Below are positions 33,941 through 43,695 of a stretch of 62,467 nt of DNA, in pieces. Every line of letters starts with the position of its first letter. The stretch's first letter is position 1. The notes beneath the pieces are model-generated. The model was given only the letters and a program-made list of their open reading frames with translations. It did no database searches and was not told the origin of the DNA. Origin of the DNA: Flavobacteriales bacterium UBA7468 (lineage in GTDB: Bacteria > Bacteroidota > Bacteroidia > Flavobacteriales_D > Crocinitomicaceae); contig DLPC01000024.1 of NCBI GenBank assembly GCA_002478565.1, forward strand, positions 1-62,467, given 5' to 3'. The translations under genes were made by a program, and so were the position numbers.

Positions 33941-35734
33941 ATGAAATTGAATTGGAATAAAGGTCTTTATAACTGGACAGTTCTTGGGCTTTTGGCAGCC
34001 GCTCTCATTTTAGTCAACCTCATTGGTTCGATGCTATATTGGAAGCTCGATATGACCAAAGACCAACGTTATTCTTTGGCACCAAGCACTGTCAATTATC
34101 TTGCCGACAACCAAAACTTTGAAAATCGTATCAGTATTCAAATATACCTCGATGGCAACATGCCTTCAGAATTGAAGTATTTTCAAAACGCACTCAAAGA
34201 TAAACTCAAAGATTTCAAACGCATTGCCGGCAACCGGATAGAATTCCTTTTCACAGACCCCAACGTAGGCACTGAGGACGAAATCAATGCGTTGCGCTCA
34301 CAACTCTATGACCGCGGACAAGGAATCATGCCGCTCGAAATTTTATACATGAAAGACGGCACCCAAAGTCAAATGTTATTATTTCCGGGCGCTCTTCTAT
34401 CGTATAGTGTCAACGGTATTACAAAAGAAGGGGTGGTGCAATTTTTACCCGGCACCCAACCTGGCAGGCCTTACAGTCTTGATCAGATGGGCGAAGTCAT
34501 TGAAAATGCTTTGAACAACCTCGAATACAACCTGCTTTCAGCACTGCGCCGCCTCACGCAACAAACCAAACCTACCATTGCATTTCTTCAAGGTCATGGT
34601 GAATTGAGCTACCCTGAAACACTCAGAGCTCGCGCACTTATTTCACCCTATTACAACATCACAGATGTCACACTCAATGACAGCCTTGCTGCACTCAACG
34701 ATGTCGATGGCCTGATTATCGCAGATCCACAGACGCCTTTTTCTCAAAAAGACCTCTATTTAATTGACCAATTTGTCATGCGCGGCGGTAAACTGATGTG
34801 CTTTGTAAATACACTTGCACTCAATGAAGACACCTTGAATTCAAAAGGTATGACGCATACCACGCGTAAAAATCTTTTACTAGATAGGCTTCTTTTCGAT
34901 TACGGCATCAAAATCAAAGAAAATTATGTCCTTGACGCCAATTGCGCACCGAAAATCGTTCCTTTCGCTGAAACAACCTATTTACCTTGGTTTTTTCACA
35001 TGTTGGCTACGCCTAGCCAGCATCCAATTACCCGAAACGTAGATCCTATTTCTTTGAAATATGCCAACGAAATTGAATTTGTTCAGCTTCCTAAAGCACA
35101 ACTCACCCCTATCCTCACGAGTTCGAGTAATTCCATTCCTACCGGCTTGCAACCATTAGTAAACTTAGCTCTACCGTTGAATTACGGTAAAAATCCGATC
35201 CTTGTAGAAAATCCAGAAGATGAAATCAACCGTTTGTGTGTGGCTGGCTTATCAGAAGGGTTTTATCAATCGCACTTTAAAAATAGAATTGTCGGTGAGT
35301 TTGCCAATAGCAAGGATGTCAATTATTTGGAGGAGAGTCAAAAAGAAACCAAGGTTTTGGTTGTTGGGAATGGTACGTTCATCAAAAACACCTACGATTC
35401 TATTCTCGACCCTAAAAAACTCAATAGCTATCTCTACCGTCCGCTCAGCCTCAATGAACTAAAAGTCGATGCTGAATTGGCACAAAGACGCATCCCGCTT
35501 ATTTTCGGTAATCAAGAACTTTTTCAAAATATGGTCGATTACATGATGGGCGACAACTCTGTCTTGGATATCCGCAGTCGCCAGATCGACATTAAGGAAA
35601 TCGACAAAGAAAAAATTAAGTCCGCATCTTTATTTTACAAAAGCATCAATATGCTCTTGCCATTGCTCCTAATTTTGGCTTTGGCTTTTGTCATGAATTG
35701 GATTCGCAACAGAAAATACGCACGTAAACACTAA
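33941..35734 (+). CDS. gldG: Gliding-associated ABC transporter component GldG
   Basis: A 597-residue protein with an N-terminal membrane helix (about 12-30), a large periplasmic ABC_transp_aux-type domain and a C-terminal helix (about 570-590) before NRKYARKH. It pairs with GldF. The gene continues into a DUF4340 gene after 6 bases. Confidence 0.88.
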   Translation: MKLNWNKGLYNWTVLGLLAAALILVNLIGSMLYWKLDMTKDQRYSLAPSTVNYLADNQNFENRISIQIYLDGNMPSELKYFQNALKDKLKDFKRIAGNRIEFLFTDPNVGTEDEINALRSQLYDRGQGIMPLEILYMKDGTQSQMLLFPGALLSYSVNGITKEGVVQFLPGTQPGRPYSLDQMGEVIENALNNLEYNLLSALRRLTQQTKPTIAFLQGHGELSYPETLRARALISPYYNITDVTLNDSLAALNDVDGLIIADPQTPFSQKDLYLIDQFVMRGGKLMCFVNTLALNEDTLNSKGMTHTTRKNLLLDRLLFDYGIKIKENYVLDANCAPKIVPFAETTYLPWFFHMLATPSQHPITRNVDPISLKYANEIEFVQLPKAQLTPILTSSSNSIPTGLQPLVNLALPLNYGKNPILVENPEDEINRLCVAGLSEGFYQSHFKNRIVGEFANSKDVNYLEESQKETKVLVVGNGTFIKNTYDSILDPKKLNSYLYRPLSLNELKVDAELAQRRIPLIFGNQELFQNMVDYMMGDNSVLDIRSRQIDIKEIDKEKIKSASLFYKSINMLLPLLLILALAFVMNWIRNRKYARKH

Positions 35735-35740
35735 ACTAGC

Positions 35741-36793
35741 ATGAAGAAAAAAGCAGGTATTGTTATCCTACTATTGGTTGTTTTAGGCGGCTTGGCATGG
35801 TATGCCTTGCAACTGAATGCAGAACAAGGAGGCTCTGATACAAGAGCTTTTAATTTCAAAATTGAAGACACCACATCCGTTACACGAATTAAAATCACCG
35901 ATGCTTTCGGGCAGCAATTTACACTCGTCAAAAAAGAAAATACCTGGACCGATGAAAAAGGTGGCTGTATTTCTCAAGCAAATGTCTCCTTGATTTTAGA
36001 GGCGCTCAACAAAATTGAATTCAAAGGATATTTAGCCAAAAACGCAGAAAAACGTTTTACTGAACTGATGGCTACTTCCCACATCAAAGTCGAGATAGAA
36101 CAAGATGGCGAATGGACCAAAACTTGGTACTTGGGCCCCGCAACTCCAGATCATTATGGGCAAATTATGCTACTTGAAACCGCAGACGATGGCAAAAGCG
36201 ATATTCCCGTCATGATGAAAATTGCCGGAGTTAATGGCGTTATTGATCCTCGTTTTTTTGCAGATCCACGTCAATGGGCATGTACCCAAATCATGGCCCT
36301 GCGAATGGATGACATCAAAAGCGTGAAAGCTAAATTTCTGAAAGAACCATACCGAAACTTTGAAATCGTACGTAAAGCCAATCAATATCGCGTGACACAA
36401 AATGGTGTGGCATTGCCTTTCCTTGATACAACCAATGTTTTCAGATACCTACAAGGGTTTCAAAAGATTCATTTTGAGCAAAAAAACTTTACGCTTTCTG
36501 ATCGTCAAGTAGATAGCGTTAAAAAAAGCACAGCATTTTGTGTGCTAGACGTCAAAACTAAGTACGAAAACATTCACCTGAAAATGTTCCGCATCAAAAG
36601 TCAAGAGGAGCAGCGCAATGAATTTGGAAAGTTAGTCAACATGGACATGAACAGTTTTTGGTGCGAGCTTCCTGACGGTGAATTGGTCAAGTGTCAGTAC
36701 CACGTATTCAACCCACTTATTTTAGGACACGTATTTTTTACTGATATGGAAAGACGTTTTCCTGATTCTTTGAAGACTGTAGGCTTGCAATAA
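35741..36793 (+). CDS. DUF4340 domain protein
   Basis: A 350-residue protein with one N-terminal membrane helix (about 5-20) and a periplasmic DUF4340 region. DUF4340 often occurs next to gldG-like genes, and here it is the third gene of a tight gldF-gldG operon. Its exact role is unknown; it is likely part of the same transporter. Confidence 0.8.
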   Translation: MKKKAGIVILLLVVLGGLAWYALQLNAEQGGSDTRAFNFKIEDTTSVTRIKITDAFGQQFTLVKKENTWTDEKGGCISQANVSLILEALNKIEFKGYLAKNAEKRFTELMATSHIKVEIEQDGEWTKTWYLGPATPDHYGQIMLLETADDGKSDIPVMMKIAGVNGVIDPRFFADPRQWACTQIMALRMDDIKSVKAKFLKEPYRNFEIVRKANQYRVTQNGVALPFLDTTNVFRYLQGFQKIHFEQKNFTLSDRQVDSVKKSTAFCVLDVKTKYENIHLKMFRIKSQEEQRNEFGKLVNMDMNSFWCELPDGELVKCQYHVFNPLILGHVFFTDMERRFPDSLKTVGLQ

Positions 36794-36828
36794 GCAACTT
36801 AACAGCAGGTTTTTACGTTATAGCAACC

Positions 36829-39800
36829 ATGACCCTGCAACTGCGCCTTTTCACGCTTTTTCTATCCATATACTATGGATCAATCTTTGCGCAAAGCCCA
36901 GTAGCTAATTTCACAGCAACTCCTCTTACGGTTTGCGTAGGTCAAAACGTCACTTTTACCAATACCTCAAGTGCTAACGGAGGTCCTGCCCTAAGTAGCT
37001 ATCAATGGGATTTCGGCGATGGCTCAGCAGCTACTAGCACGAATGCAACACATGCGTTTTCAAGTGCAGGGACCTTCACTATTACACTTGTTGCAACCAA
37101 TGCCAATGGTGTTGCAGACGCAGAAATTAAACCCGCCTACATAACCGTCAATCCCTTGCCAAATGTCAATTTTTCAGCAAATGGCCTCGGTTGCACCGTG
37201 CCACTTACCTTAAGTTTTGCGAACAGTTCTTCGCAAGGTGCTAATTTTTCACAAGCTTGGAATTTTGGAAACAACCAAAGCTCAACGCTTTACACGCCAC
37301 CGAGTATAACCTACAATACACAAGGAACTTTCCAGGTTGTTTTGACTGTAACCAACAACAATACGGGTTGCGTCAATACCCAAACCCAGGCAATTGTAGT
37401 TTCTAACTTTCAAGCAGGCATTACTGCCCCTACTGTAGGCTGTGTGGGGCAAAGCATCGCTTTTCAGGATAATTCAACAGCAGGTGCTAATAGTTGGGCC
37501 TGGAACTTCGGAAGTGCGGGGCAAAGCAATGCTGAAAACCCGAGTGTCACCTACAATTCGCCCGGTACATACACAGTAAGTCTTACTGCCCAAAACACCA
37601 ATTCGGGTTGTAGCGCCAGCACAACCCAACAAATTACCATACAACCCAACGTTGTCCCTAATTTTTCAGCCAATCCAACAGCCAATTGTGCACCAGGTAG
37701 CATTCAATTCATTAATAATACGACGCTACCAGGAACCTACGTTTGGAATTTTGGTGATGGGCAAACCTACACCGGCGCAACGCCACCCGCTCATATTTAC
37801 CAACAAAGTGGGCTCTACGATGTCAGCCTCACCTATACGTCAAACGCCGGCTGTTCAGGTACCCAAACACTGCAAGATTATATTGAAATTACTCCGGTAG
37901 AAGCTGGTTTTTTTGCCCTTGATACAGGAGGTTGCGCGCCATTTACAGTCCAATTCATTGACACTTCTTTTACGCCAAGCAACCCAATTGTTTCATGGCA
38001 ATGGAATTTTGGTAATGGCCAAATATTTAACGGACAAGTACCTCCTGCACAAACCTACGGCGTCGGTTTGTATGATGTTTCGTTAATTATTACAACGGCA
38101 TCTGGTTGCAAAGACACCATTATCAAAACACCATATGTAACTGTTGGAGACATCGACTCAGTGAGTTTTACCTACAATCCAAACATTACCTGTTCGAATG
38201 ACGACGTTGAGTTTACTTCTGAATTTTACATTTCCGTTCCTTATGATACCAGTGAAATCTCTTATTTATGGGATTTTTCACAAGGCATCAGCACCCAAGA
38301 CGACCCCAGTTTTCAGTTTTCACAAGACACTGGTTATGTCGACATTACTCTCTACGTAAATTTCAGAGGTTGTATAGATTCTACCACCATTGATTCTGCG
38401 CTTTATGTGTTGGCGCCTATCGCCATGTTTAATCCAAACACCAGTCTTGTTTGCAATCCGAGTAGCTTTCCCGTTCTTATCCAATTTCAAAACACTTCCC
38501 TTGACGGAGAGCTAACCGACAGCGTAGCCATGCACTACGAATGGAACGATGCAAGCCCCAATACCTATTTCAACGATGCACAACTCGATTTACCCAACGG
38601 CGGCAATACCTCCCACGGATTTAACAATTACGGAACTTATCAGGTAGAGCAAGTCGTGCATAATTACACAACCGGCTGTTCTGATAGTATTTCATTAGCC
38701 ATCACCATTTCTCAACTTCAATCCAATTTTTTACTCCCAGACGATACCATTTGTAAAGGAGACGCCATTAGCCTTACCAATCAAAGTACAACCTGGAGTG
38801 CACATCCAGTGAACGATTGGTATTATTCTTTTGGCAATGGACAGCAAATTCATAACGGACCAAATGTCAACTATGTTTATCCTGCAAGTGGCACTTATAA
38901 TATCAGTTTACTTGTTTTCAATACGGCAGGTTGTACCTCCACAAGTAGCCAAACAATTTATGTCGCAAATAAACCTGTTGCAGGATTGCTTGCAGCCAAC
39001 TATGCAGGATGTTCCCCCTTTCCCGTAAGCTTTACAAATACCAGTTTTAGCATCACAAACGGTTTGCCACTAGCTAGTTTCACCACCACATTTTCAGACA
39101 ACAACACCAGCCTTACTACTAGCAATGTGAATCAGCCGATCAATCATACTTTCCTTGGAAATGGCGTTTATACCGCAACACTCACTGCAACCGATATCAA
39201 TGGTTGTATTTCTAACCCAGCGACTGTTCAAATTACGCTTACCAAACCTACGGCTCTCATTGCATCAGATACTATAATATGCAACCTTGATAGTAGCACG
39301 ATCGCAACGCTTAGTAGCGGCCAAGGACCACTCGCTTATGAATGGTACATCGGAGCAAATCCAACTACCTCTGACAGTTTACTATTATTGAATCAAGCGG
39401 CAATAAGTAATGGACTCTTCTCAACTTTCCCTATTTCTTTGGTGGTGACCGACGCAAATGGTTGCCAAGACAGTGTCTCACAAACGATTTATATATCCAC
39501 GCCAAATGCAAGTCCTTCTTACACTTTTTCAGGTGCTGCGATCAATGCCAACGGTGAATATAGTTGCCCTCCATTATTCTGTAATTTCACGGATCAGTCC
39601 ACCAGTATTGGAACAATCACAAATTGGAATTGGTCTTTTGGTAATGGCAATAATTCTGTTTTGCAAAATCCAGCGAATACTTTAGTGACGAGCGGCTCAT
39701 TTACGCTCAACTTTTTAGTCACAGATGAATATGGTTGTACAGACGACACCACAGTAGCAAATTATGTTTCAATTGGTGGCCCACTCGGCACACCCACTTG

Positions 39801-40572
39801 GATTCAAGACAACACGGTCTGTGCGCAAGGGGCTTTATTTACCATTCAAAATCCAGCTAATATTGATTCGGTGAGTTGGAATTTAGGTAATGGTATCTGG
39901 ATTGCTGATAGTCTTGAGTTTTCCTATTTTTATCCAAGCACAGGCACCTATAACCCGAGTGTTACTGTATATGATACCGCTGGCTGCCAAATTCTCTACT
40001 TACTGGATCCCCTCACCGCAAGTTTGAGTGGCCTTGAAGTGCAAATTAGTGCCAATCCGGTCTATGCCAATATCAATCAAATCATCCAACTTTCTGATGC
40101 CAGCGTGAGTTTAAATCCTGTTCAGACCTGGACCTGGATTTTCCCAGATAGCAGTGCCAGCTATTTGCAGAGCACGGACCAAAGTATTGCATTTGGCACT
40201 GGTGGCCCCCAAGAAATTGGATTGGTATTAGTAGACAATCTTGGTTGTATTGACACCGCGTTTATAACAGTTTATGTTTCGGATCCTGATATTTGGGTAC
40301 CGAATGTCTTTACACCCAACGGTGACGGTATCAACGATGTGGTTACCTTACCCTACCCTTCTTTTAAAACCTACGATATCCAAATTTTAAATCGTTGGGG
40401 GCAACTCCTTTATGAACTCAAAGATCAAACTGGCATTGCTGTTTGGGATGGCTATGACTTCAATGGTCAACTCCATACAGATGGTGTTTTCTTTTACCAC
40501 CTGAAAGGTGAAATGCTAGGCGGCACCCTCATCGACAAACATGGCTTCATTCATTTAGTGAATGGAGAGTAG
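36829..40572 (+). CDS. Giant PKD-repeat surface protein with gliding-motility-associated C-terminal domain
   Basis: A 1247-residue exported protein. It has a signal peptide (residues about 1-20) followed by about 13 PKD-like beta-sandwich units, each marked by a YQWDFGDG-type core (for example near 64, 143, 223, 305 and 392) and a cysteine at its start. The last 90 residues (from about 1156) match the CHU_C/type B sorting domain: PNVFTPNGDGINDVV, ILNRWGQLLYE, WDGYDFNGQ and FFYHL. This domain sends SprB-like adhesins through T9SS. Unlike SprB it is short; probable adhesin or exopolymer-binding role. It ends 20 bases before a strong terminator. Confidence 0.88.
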   Translation: MTLQLRLFTLFLSIYYGSIFAQSPVANFTATPLTVCVGQNVTFTNTSSANGGPALSSYQWDFGDGSAATSTNATHAFSSAGTFTITLVATNANGVADAEIKPAYITVNPLPNVNFSANGLGCTVPLTLSFANSSSQGANFSQAWNFGNNQSSTLYTPPSITYNTQGTFQVVLTVTNNNTGCVNTQTQAIVVSNFQAGITAPTVGCVGQSIAFQDNSTAGANSWAWNFGSAGQSNAENPSVTYNSPGTYTVSLTAQNTNSGCSASTTQQITIQPNVVPNFSANPTANCAPGSIQFINNTTLPGTYVWNFGDGQTYTGATPPAHIYQQSGLYDVSLTYTSNAGCSGTQTLQDYIEITPVEAGFFALDTGGCAPFTVQFIDTSFTPSNPIVSWQWNFGNGQIFNGQVPPAQTYGVGLYDVSLIITTASGCKDTIIKTPYVTVGDIDSVSFTYNPNITCSNDDVEFTSEFYISVPYDTSEISYLWDFSQGISTQDDPSFQFSQDTGYVDITLYVNFRGCIDSTTIDSALYVLAPIAMFNPNTSLVCNPSSFPVLIQFQNTSLDGELTDSVAMHYEWNDASPNTYFNDAQLDLPNGGNTSHGFNNYGTYQVEQVVHNYTTGCSDSISLAITISQLQSNFLLPDDTICKGDAISLTNQSTTWSAHPVNDWYYSFGNGQQIHNGPNVNYVYPASGTYNISLLVFNTAGCTSTSSQTIYVANKPVAGLLAANYAGCSPFPVSFTNTSFSITNGLPLASFTTTFSDNNTSLTTSNVNQPINHTFLGNGVYTATLTATDINGCISNPATVQITLTKPTALIASDTIICNLDSSTIATLSSGQGPLAYEWYIGANPTTSDSLLLLNQAAISNGLFSTFPISLVVTDANGCQDSVSQTIYISTPNASPSYTFSGAAINANGEYSCPPLFCNFTDQSTSIGTITNWNWSFGNGNNSVLQNPANTLVTSGSFTLNFLVTDEYGCTDDTTVANYVSIGGPLGTPTWIQDNTVCAQGALFTIQNPANIDSVSWNLGNGIWIADSLEFSYFYPSTGTYNPSVTVYDTAGCQILYLLDPLTASLSGLEVQISANPVYANINQIIQLSDASVSLNPVQTWTWIFPDSSASYLQSTDQSIAFGTGGPQEIGLVLVDNLGCIDTAFITVYVSDPDIWVPNVFTPNGDGINDVVTLPYPSFKTYDIQILNRWGQLLYELKDQTGIAVWDGYDFNGQLHTDGVFFYHLKGEMLGGTLIDKHGFIHLVNGE

Positions 40573-40591
40573 ACCTATAACCACTAGAAAC

Positions 40592-40624
40592 AAAAAAGCC
40601 CCGAAGAAATCTTCGGGGCTTTTA
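40592..40624. terminator. Bidirectional intrinsic terminator
   Basis: AGCCCCGAAGA (40597-40607) pairs with TCTTCGGGGCT (40610-40620), with six A before it and TTT after it. It serves the PKD gene and the convergent tRNA-Phe. Confidence 0.9.
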
Positions 40625-40628
40625 GAAG

Positions 40629-40701
40629 TGGTACCTCCAGGAATCGAACCAGGGACACAAGGATTTTCAGTCCTTTGCTCTACCAACTGAGCTAAGGTAC
40701 C
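40629..40701 (-). tRNA. tRNA-Phe (GAA)
   Basis: A 73-base cloverleaf on the minus strand. The acceptor GGTACCT (40701-40695) pairs with AGGTACC (40636-40630) and the discriminator is A at 40629. The anticodon loop CTGAAAA gives anticodon GAA, and GGTTCGATTCC forms the T arm. No CCA follows in DNA, so a CCA-adding enzyme is needed. Confidence 0.97.
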
Positions 40702-40780
40702 AGCTTTTGGTGGATGCAAATTTAATACATTTTTACGCTTTCTCACAAGTTAAAAGCTAAAAAAGTTCAAAAAAGCTAAG

Positions 40781-40788
40781 TATTTTTG
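40781..40788 (+). promoter_or_regulatory. Candidate -7 box for coaX
   Basis: TATTTTTG ends 3 bases before the ATG at 40792. The box itself contains an in-frame TTG that could mislead automatic start calling. Confidence 0.5.
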
Positions 40789-40791
40789 AAG

Positions 40792-41514
40792 ATGCCTGTT
40801 TCTAAACAAGTTTATTTACTCGATGCCGGGAATACACAAATCAAGATTGCCTTGGCTCAAGAAGGTCTGATTCAATGGGTTAAGCGTTTTGAGCTCAGTC
40901 AATTTCCTTTGCACAGTTTGGATAGTAACATCCCTATGGTCTTTTCGTCTGTAGTTCAAGAAGAATTCAACAATACTCTTCAATCATTCTTTACAACTTG
41001 TTTTGAAGTGAATCAACAACAGCAGCTACCGTTTACTATGGCTTATAAAAGTCCTGAGACACTTGGTAAAGATCGTTTGTGTAATGCGGCGGCACTTTCC
41101 CGATTGGCCCCTGGCAAACCAAAGCTTGCTTTAGACCTCGGAACATGTATCAAATTTGATTTCGTGACTGCCCAAAAAGAATATTTAGGCGGTTCTATTA
41201 GTCCGGGCTTACAAATGCGTGCAAAAGCACTCGCAACCTTTACAGCAAAACTCCCTGAATTGGCCATCCATCGAAGTACCCAAGTAATTGGTAATGACTC
41301 AAAAAGTAGCATGGAAATAGGCACCTATTTAGGGTGGCAAAAAGAAATCGAAGGTATGTTAGCAACCTATTTTAACGTTTATCCAGACTTACAAGTATTT
41401 ATAACGGGTGGAGACGCCAAACATTTTGATATGGGCCAAAAAAATGGCATCTTTGTACACGAAAACTTAACGCTCGAGGGCATTTTGGCTCTTTATTTAT
41501 CGCATGAATTATAA
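40792..41514 (+). CDS. coaX: Type III pantothenate kinase
   Basis: A 240-residue CoaX that phosphorylates pantothenate, the first step of coenzyme A synthesis. The phosphate motifs are LLDAGNTQIKIAL and LDLGTCIKFDFV; ISPGLQMRAKAL completes the signature. The start is the ATG at 40792, 3 bases past the promoter box. The gene overlaps the next one by 11 bases. panB at 28838 supplies the same pathway. Confidence 0.95.
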   Translation: MPVSKQVYLLDAGNTQIKIALAQEGLIQWVKRFELSQFPLHSLDSNIPMVFSSVVQEEFNNTLQSFFTTCFEVNQQQQLPFTMAYKSPETLGKDRLCNAAALSRLAPGKPKLALDLGTCIKFDFVTAQKEYLGGSISPGLQMRAKALATFTAKLPELAIHRSTQVIGNDSKSSMEIGTYLGWQKEIEGMLATYFNVYPDLQVFITGGDAKHFDMGQKNGIFVHENLTLEGILALYLSHEL

Positions 41515-42841
41515 ACTTCCCCTCATCATTTGCTTTTTTTGGATGCTCAATGCAAACGCGCAATCCATCACCGCAGAACCAGCAAGCTTTTATGGCCTCG
41601 GTGAAAAAAGCACCAAAGGCCATGCTGTATTTGATGCGCTCGGAAAAAATGCCATAAACGTACTCGATTCCGGGATTCTCAATCATAATAATCCAGCGAG
41701 CTACAATCGATTGAGCAAAGGTTCGACATTATATACACTTGGTTTGCATTCAAGACAATCATGGTATCAAAGCGGTGGAATCAAGCAATTCAACGCCACA
41801 CCTATGGTCGAAGAATTTACGCTTGGTTTTAAAATCAGCAAACAAATGGGCTTGTCTTTTGGTCTTAGACCTTACAGTTCTCGAGGATATCAAATCACCG
41901 AAACAATCTTTACCGGCCTGGACTCTCTGCGTTATAATTATACAGGAAAGGGAGCCATCCAAGATCTTTACGTGGGTTACTCTTTCGGAATCATCGAAAA
42001 ACCGAAAACCAAATTTGCCATTGGTGCAAATGTTTCCTACCTCTTTGGTACCTTGATCAATGAACGCAGCTCAACACTTTTAACAGGCGCTAGCACTACA
42101 GGCGGGATTGAACGCAACTCACTCATTGTGCGTTCCAATTCTATTGACCTTGGCACCTATTTCACCCAAGCACTTGGAAAAAAACACAGCATCACGCTCT
42201 CTGCAGTATACCAGCCACAAATGCTTATGAAAGCTGATTTGCTGAAAGAACTTTATAGCACGGCAACAATTAATGTTCCCTCAAGCTACGATACCATCGA
42301 TTATGTTTCCCAGCAATTCAGAGCTACAGCTGCACAAAGCTGGCAGGCCGGATTTGCTTACAGTTGGAAACTACCAAGCTACAAAAGACAAACCCGAGAA
42401 TTACATCCATTATTACAACTTTACGGAAGTTACGCTTCTTACGGAGACCTCTCACAAAATGAAAACCTCATTACTGGCTTTGACCAAAGTTTACACTCCA
42501 AAATAAGCTTCGGAGTTCAATTTCAGCCCGAATATAAAGTACTTGAAAATCTAGCTACTCTAAAGGCTTTTGAAAAACTGAGCTACAGAGCAGGGTATTA
42601 CCAACAAACATTGCCCTACCTCAGCAATGGACAACAATACCAGGAAAGAGCCATTACTTTAGGATTTGGCTTGCCTTTATTAGCGCAAGTTTCTCTTTCT
42701 TCGCTCAATGTAGGCTTTACCTTAGGGCAGCGTCAAATTCCAAACACCGATTGGTCTGAGAATTTTATTGGCGCACGAGTGAGTTTCATTATGGCCCCTT
42801 CGAACTTTGAAAAATGGTTCCGCAAGCGACAACTCGACTAA
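41504..42841 (+). CDS. Outer-membrane beta-barrel protein, function unknown
   Basis: A 445-residue exported protein with a signal peptide (MNYKLPLIICFFWMLNANAQ) and alternating hydrophobic strands throughout. It lies between coaX and lptC, an arrangement I associate with other Bacteroidota. No enzymatic motif is visible. Its 3' end overlaps lptC by 28 bases. Confidence 0.7.
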   Translation: MNYKLPLIICFFWMLNANAQSITAEPASFYGLGEKSTKGHAVFDALGKNAINVLDSGILNHNNPASYNRLSKGSTLYTLGLHSRQSWYQSGGIKQFNATPMVEEFTLGFKISKQMGLSFGLRPYSSRGYQITETIFTGLDSLRYNYTGKGAIQDLYVGYSFGIIEKPKTKFAIGANVSYLFGTLINERSSTLLTGASTTGGIERNSLIVRSNSIDLGTYFTQALGKKHSITLSAVYQPQMLMKADLLKELYSTATINVPSSYDTIDYVSQQFRATAAQSWQAGFAYSWKLPSYKRQTRELHPLLQLYGSYASYGDLSQNENLITGFDQSLHSKISFGVQFQPEYKVLENLATLKAFEKLSYRAGYYQQTLPYLSNGQQYQERAITLGFGLPLLAQVSLSSLNVGFTLGQRQIPNTDWSENFIGARVSFIMAPSNFEKWFRKRQLD

Positions 42842-43401
42842 CTCTTCGTTTTCTCAAGGGCCTTCTTCCGGGTTTGCTTGCTATTTTCTTGGTAGCCTGT
42901 GAAAATGATGTAGCAGTTGTTCAGCAAATCAGTTTCGATCAAGATGCACCTACCGAAACCACCAAAAACTTAGTATTAACCTACGCTGAAGAAGGTTATG
43001 CACGCGTTGAAATACACGCAGCGCTTGCCGAAACTTACCGCAACAACGAGCAGATCACTCAAATCAAAGACAGTCTTAAAGTGTACTTTTTCAATGAAAA
43101 AGGAGCTGTCGTTTCGACCCTTAGTGCGCTTTATGGCCAAATCAATTATAGTACAGGTGAGCTTATGGTAAAAGACTCCGTATGTTTATATAACCATCAA
43201 AAAAAACAGCGGCTAGAAACCGAAGCACTCTACTGGAATCAAAAAGATAGCAGCATATACACGCATGCACCAGTGATTATTCGATCGCCAAAAGGAAGGC
43301 TAATTGGCAAAGGAATTCGGACCAAACAAGATTTCAGTTCATATGTACTACTCGAACCAATTGGTTCTTGGCAACTAGATAAAAATCAAACTATACAATA
43401 A
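42814..43401 (+). CDS. lptC: LPS export lipoprotein LptC
   Basis: A 195-residue lipoprotein (lipobox LVAC, C29) with the LptC beta-jellyroll segment. LptC links LptBFG with the periplasmic bridge that moves lipopolysaccharide. The start is inside the preceding gene, and the stop TAATG-overlaps the next gene at 43401. Confidence 0.85.
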   Translation: MVPQATTRLTLRFLKGLLPGLLAIFLVACENDVAVVQQISFDQDAPTETTKNLVLTYAEEGYARVEIHAALAETYRNNEQITQIKDSLKVYFFNEKGAVVSTLSALYGQINYSTGELMVKDSVCLYNHQKKQRLETEALYWNQKDSSIYTHAPVIIRSPKGRLIGKGIRTKQDFSSYVLLEPIGSWQLDKNQTIQ

Positions 43402-43637
43402 TGGCACAAAAAGATTTCATTTCTCGTTACAATGTTATTTCAGGCTACTTTTGGCTAGCTGTAGCAGCCCTTAGCTTCTTGACCATTTGTTTTAAAATTG
43501 CCACAGAGGGCGCTCAAACTTGGGCAGCGTATTTCATCATACCTGCGATGGCACTCATCATGTATTTCACAAAAAAATGGATGATGAAGCGCATGCAAAA
43601 ACACTTGCAAGAAATGAAAGATCTCCAAGAAAAATAG
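43401..43637 (+). CDS. Small membrane protein, unknown
   Basis: A 78-residue protein with two hydrophobic helices (about 14-31 and 41-57) and a basic, charged tail. It is coupled to lptC by a one-base overlap. I do not recognise the family. A role tied to LptC or membrane maintenance is only inferred from position. Confidence 0.7.
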   Translation: MAQKDFISRYNVISGYFWLAVAALSFLTICFKIATEGAQTWAAYFIIPAMALIMYFTKKWMMKRMQKHLQEMKDLQEK

Positions 43638-43695
43638 GTGTAAAATGCCAACTAATTTGTAACCTTTTTGACTTAAATCGGTCTTAACACATACT

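Noticed and set aside
40786..40791. TTG start for coaX giving two extra residues
   Set aside because: The TTG is the end of the TAnnTTTG box; the next ATG (40792) begins the family sequence.
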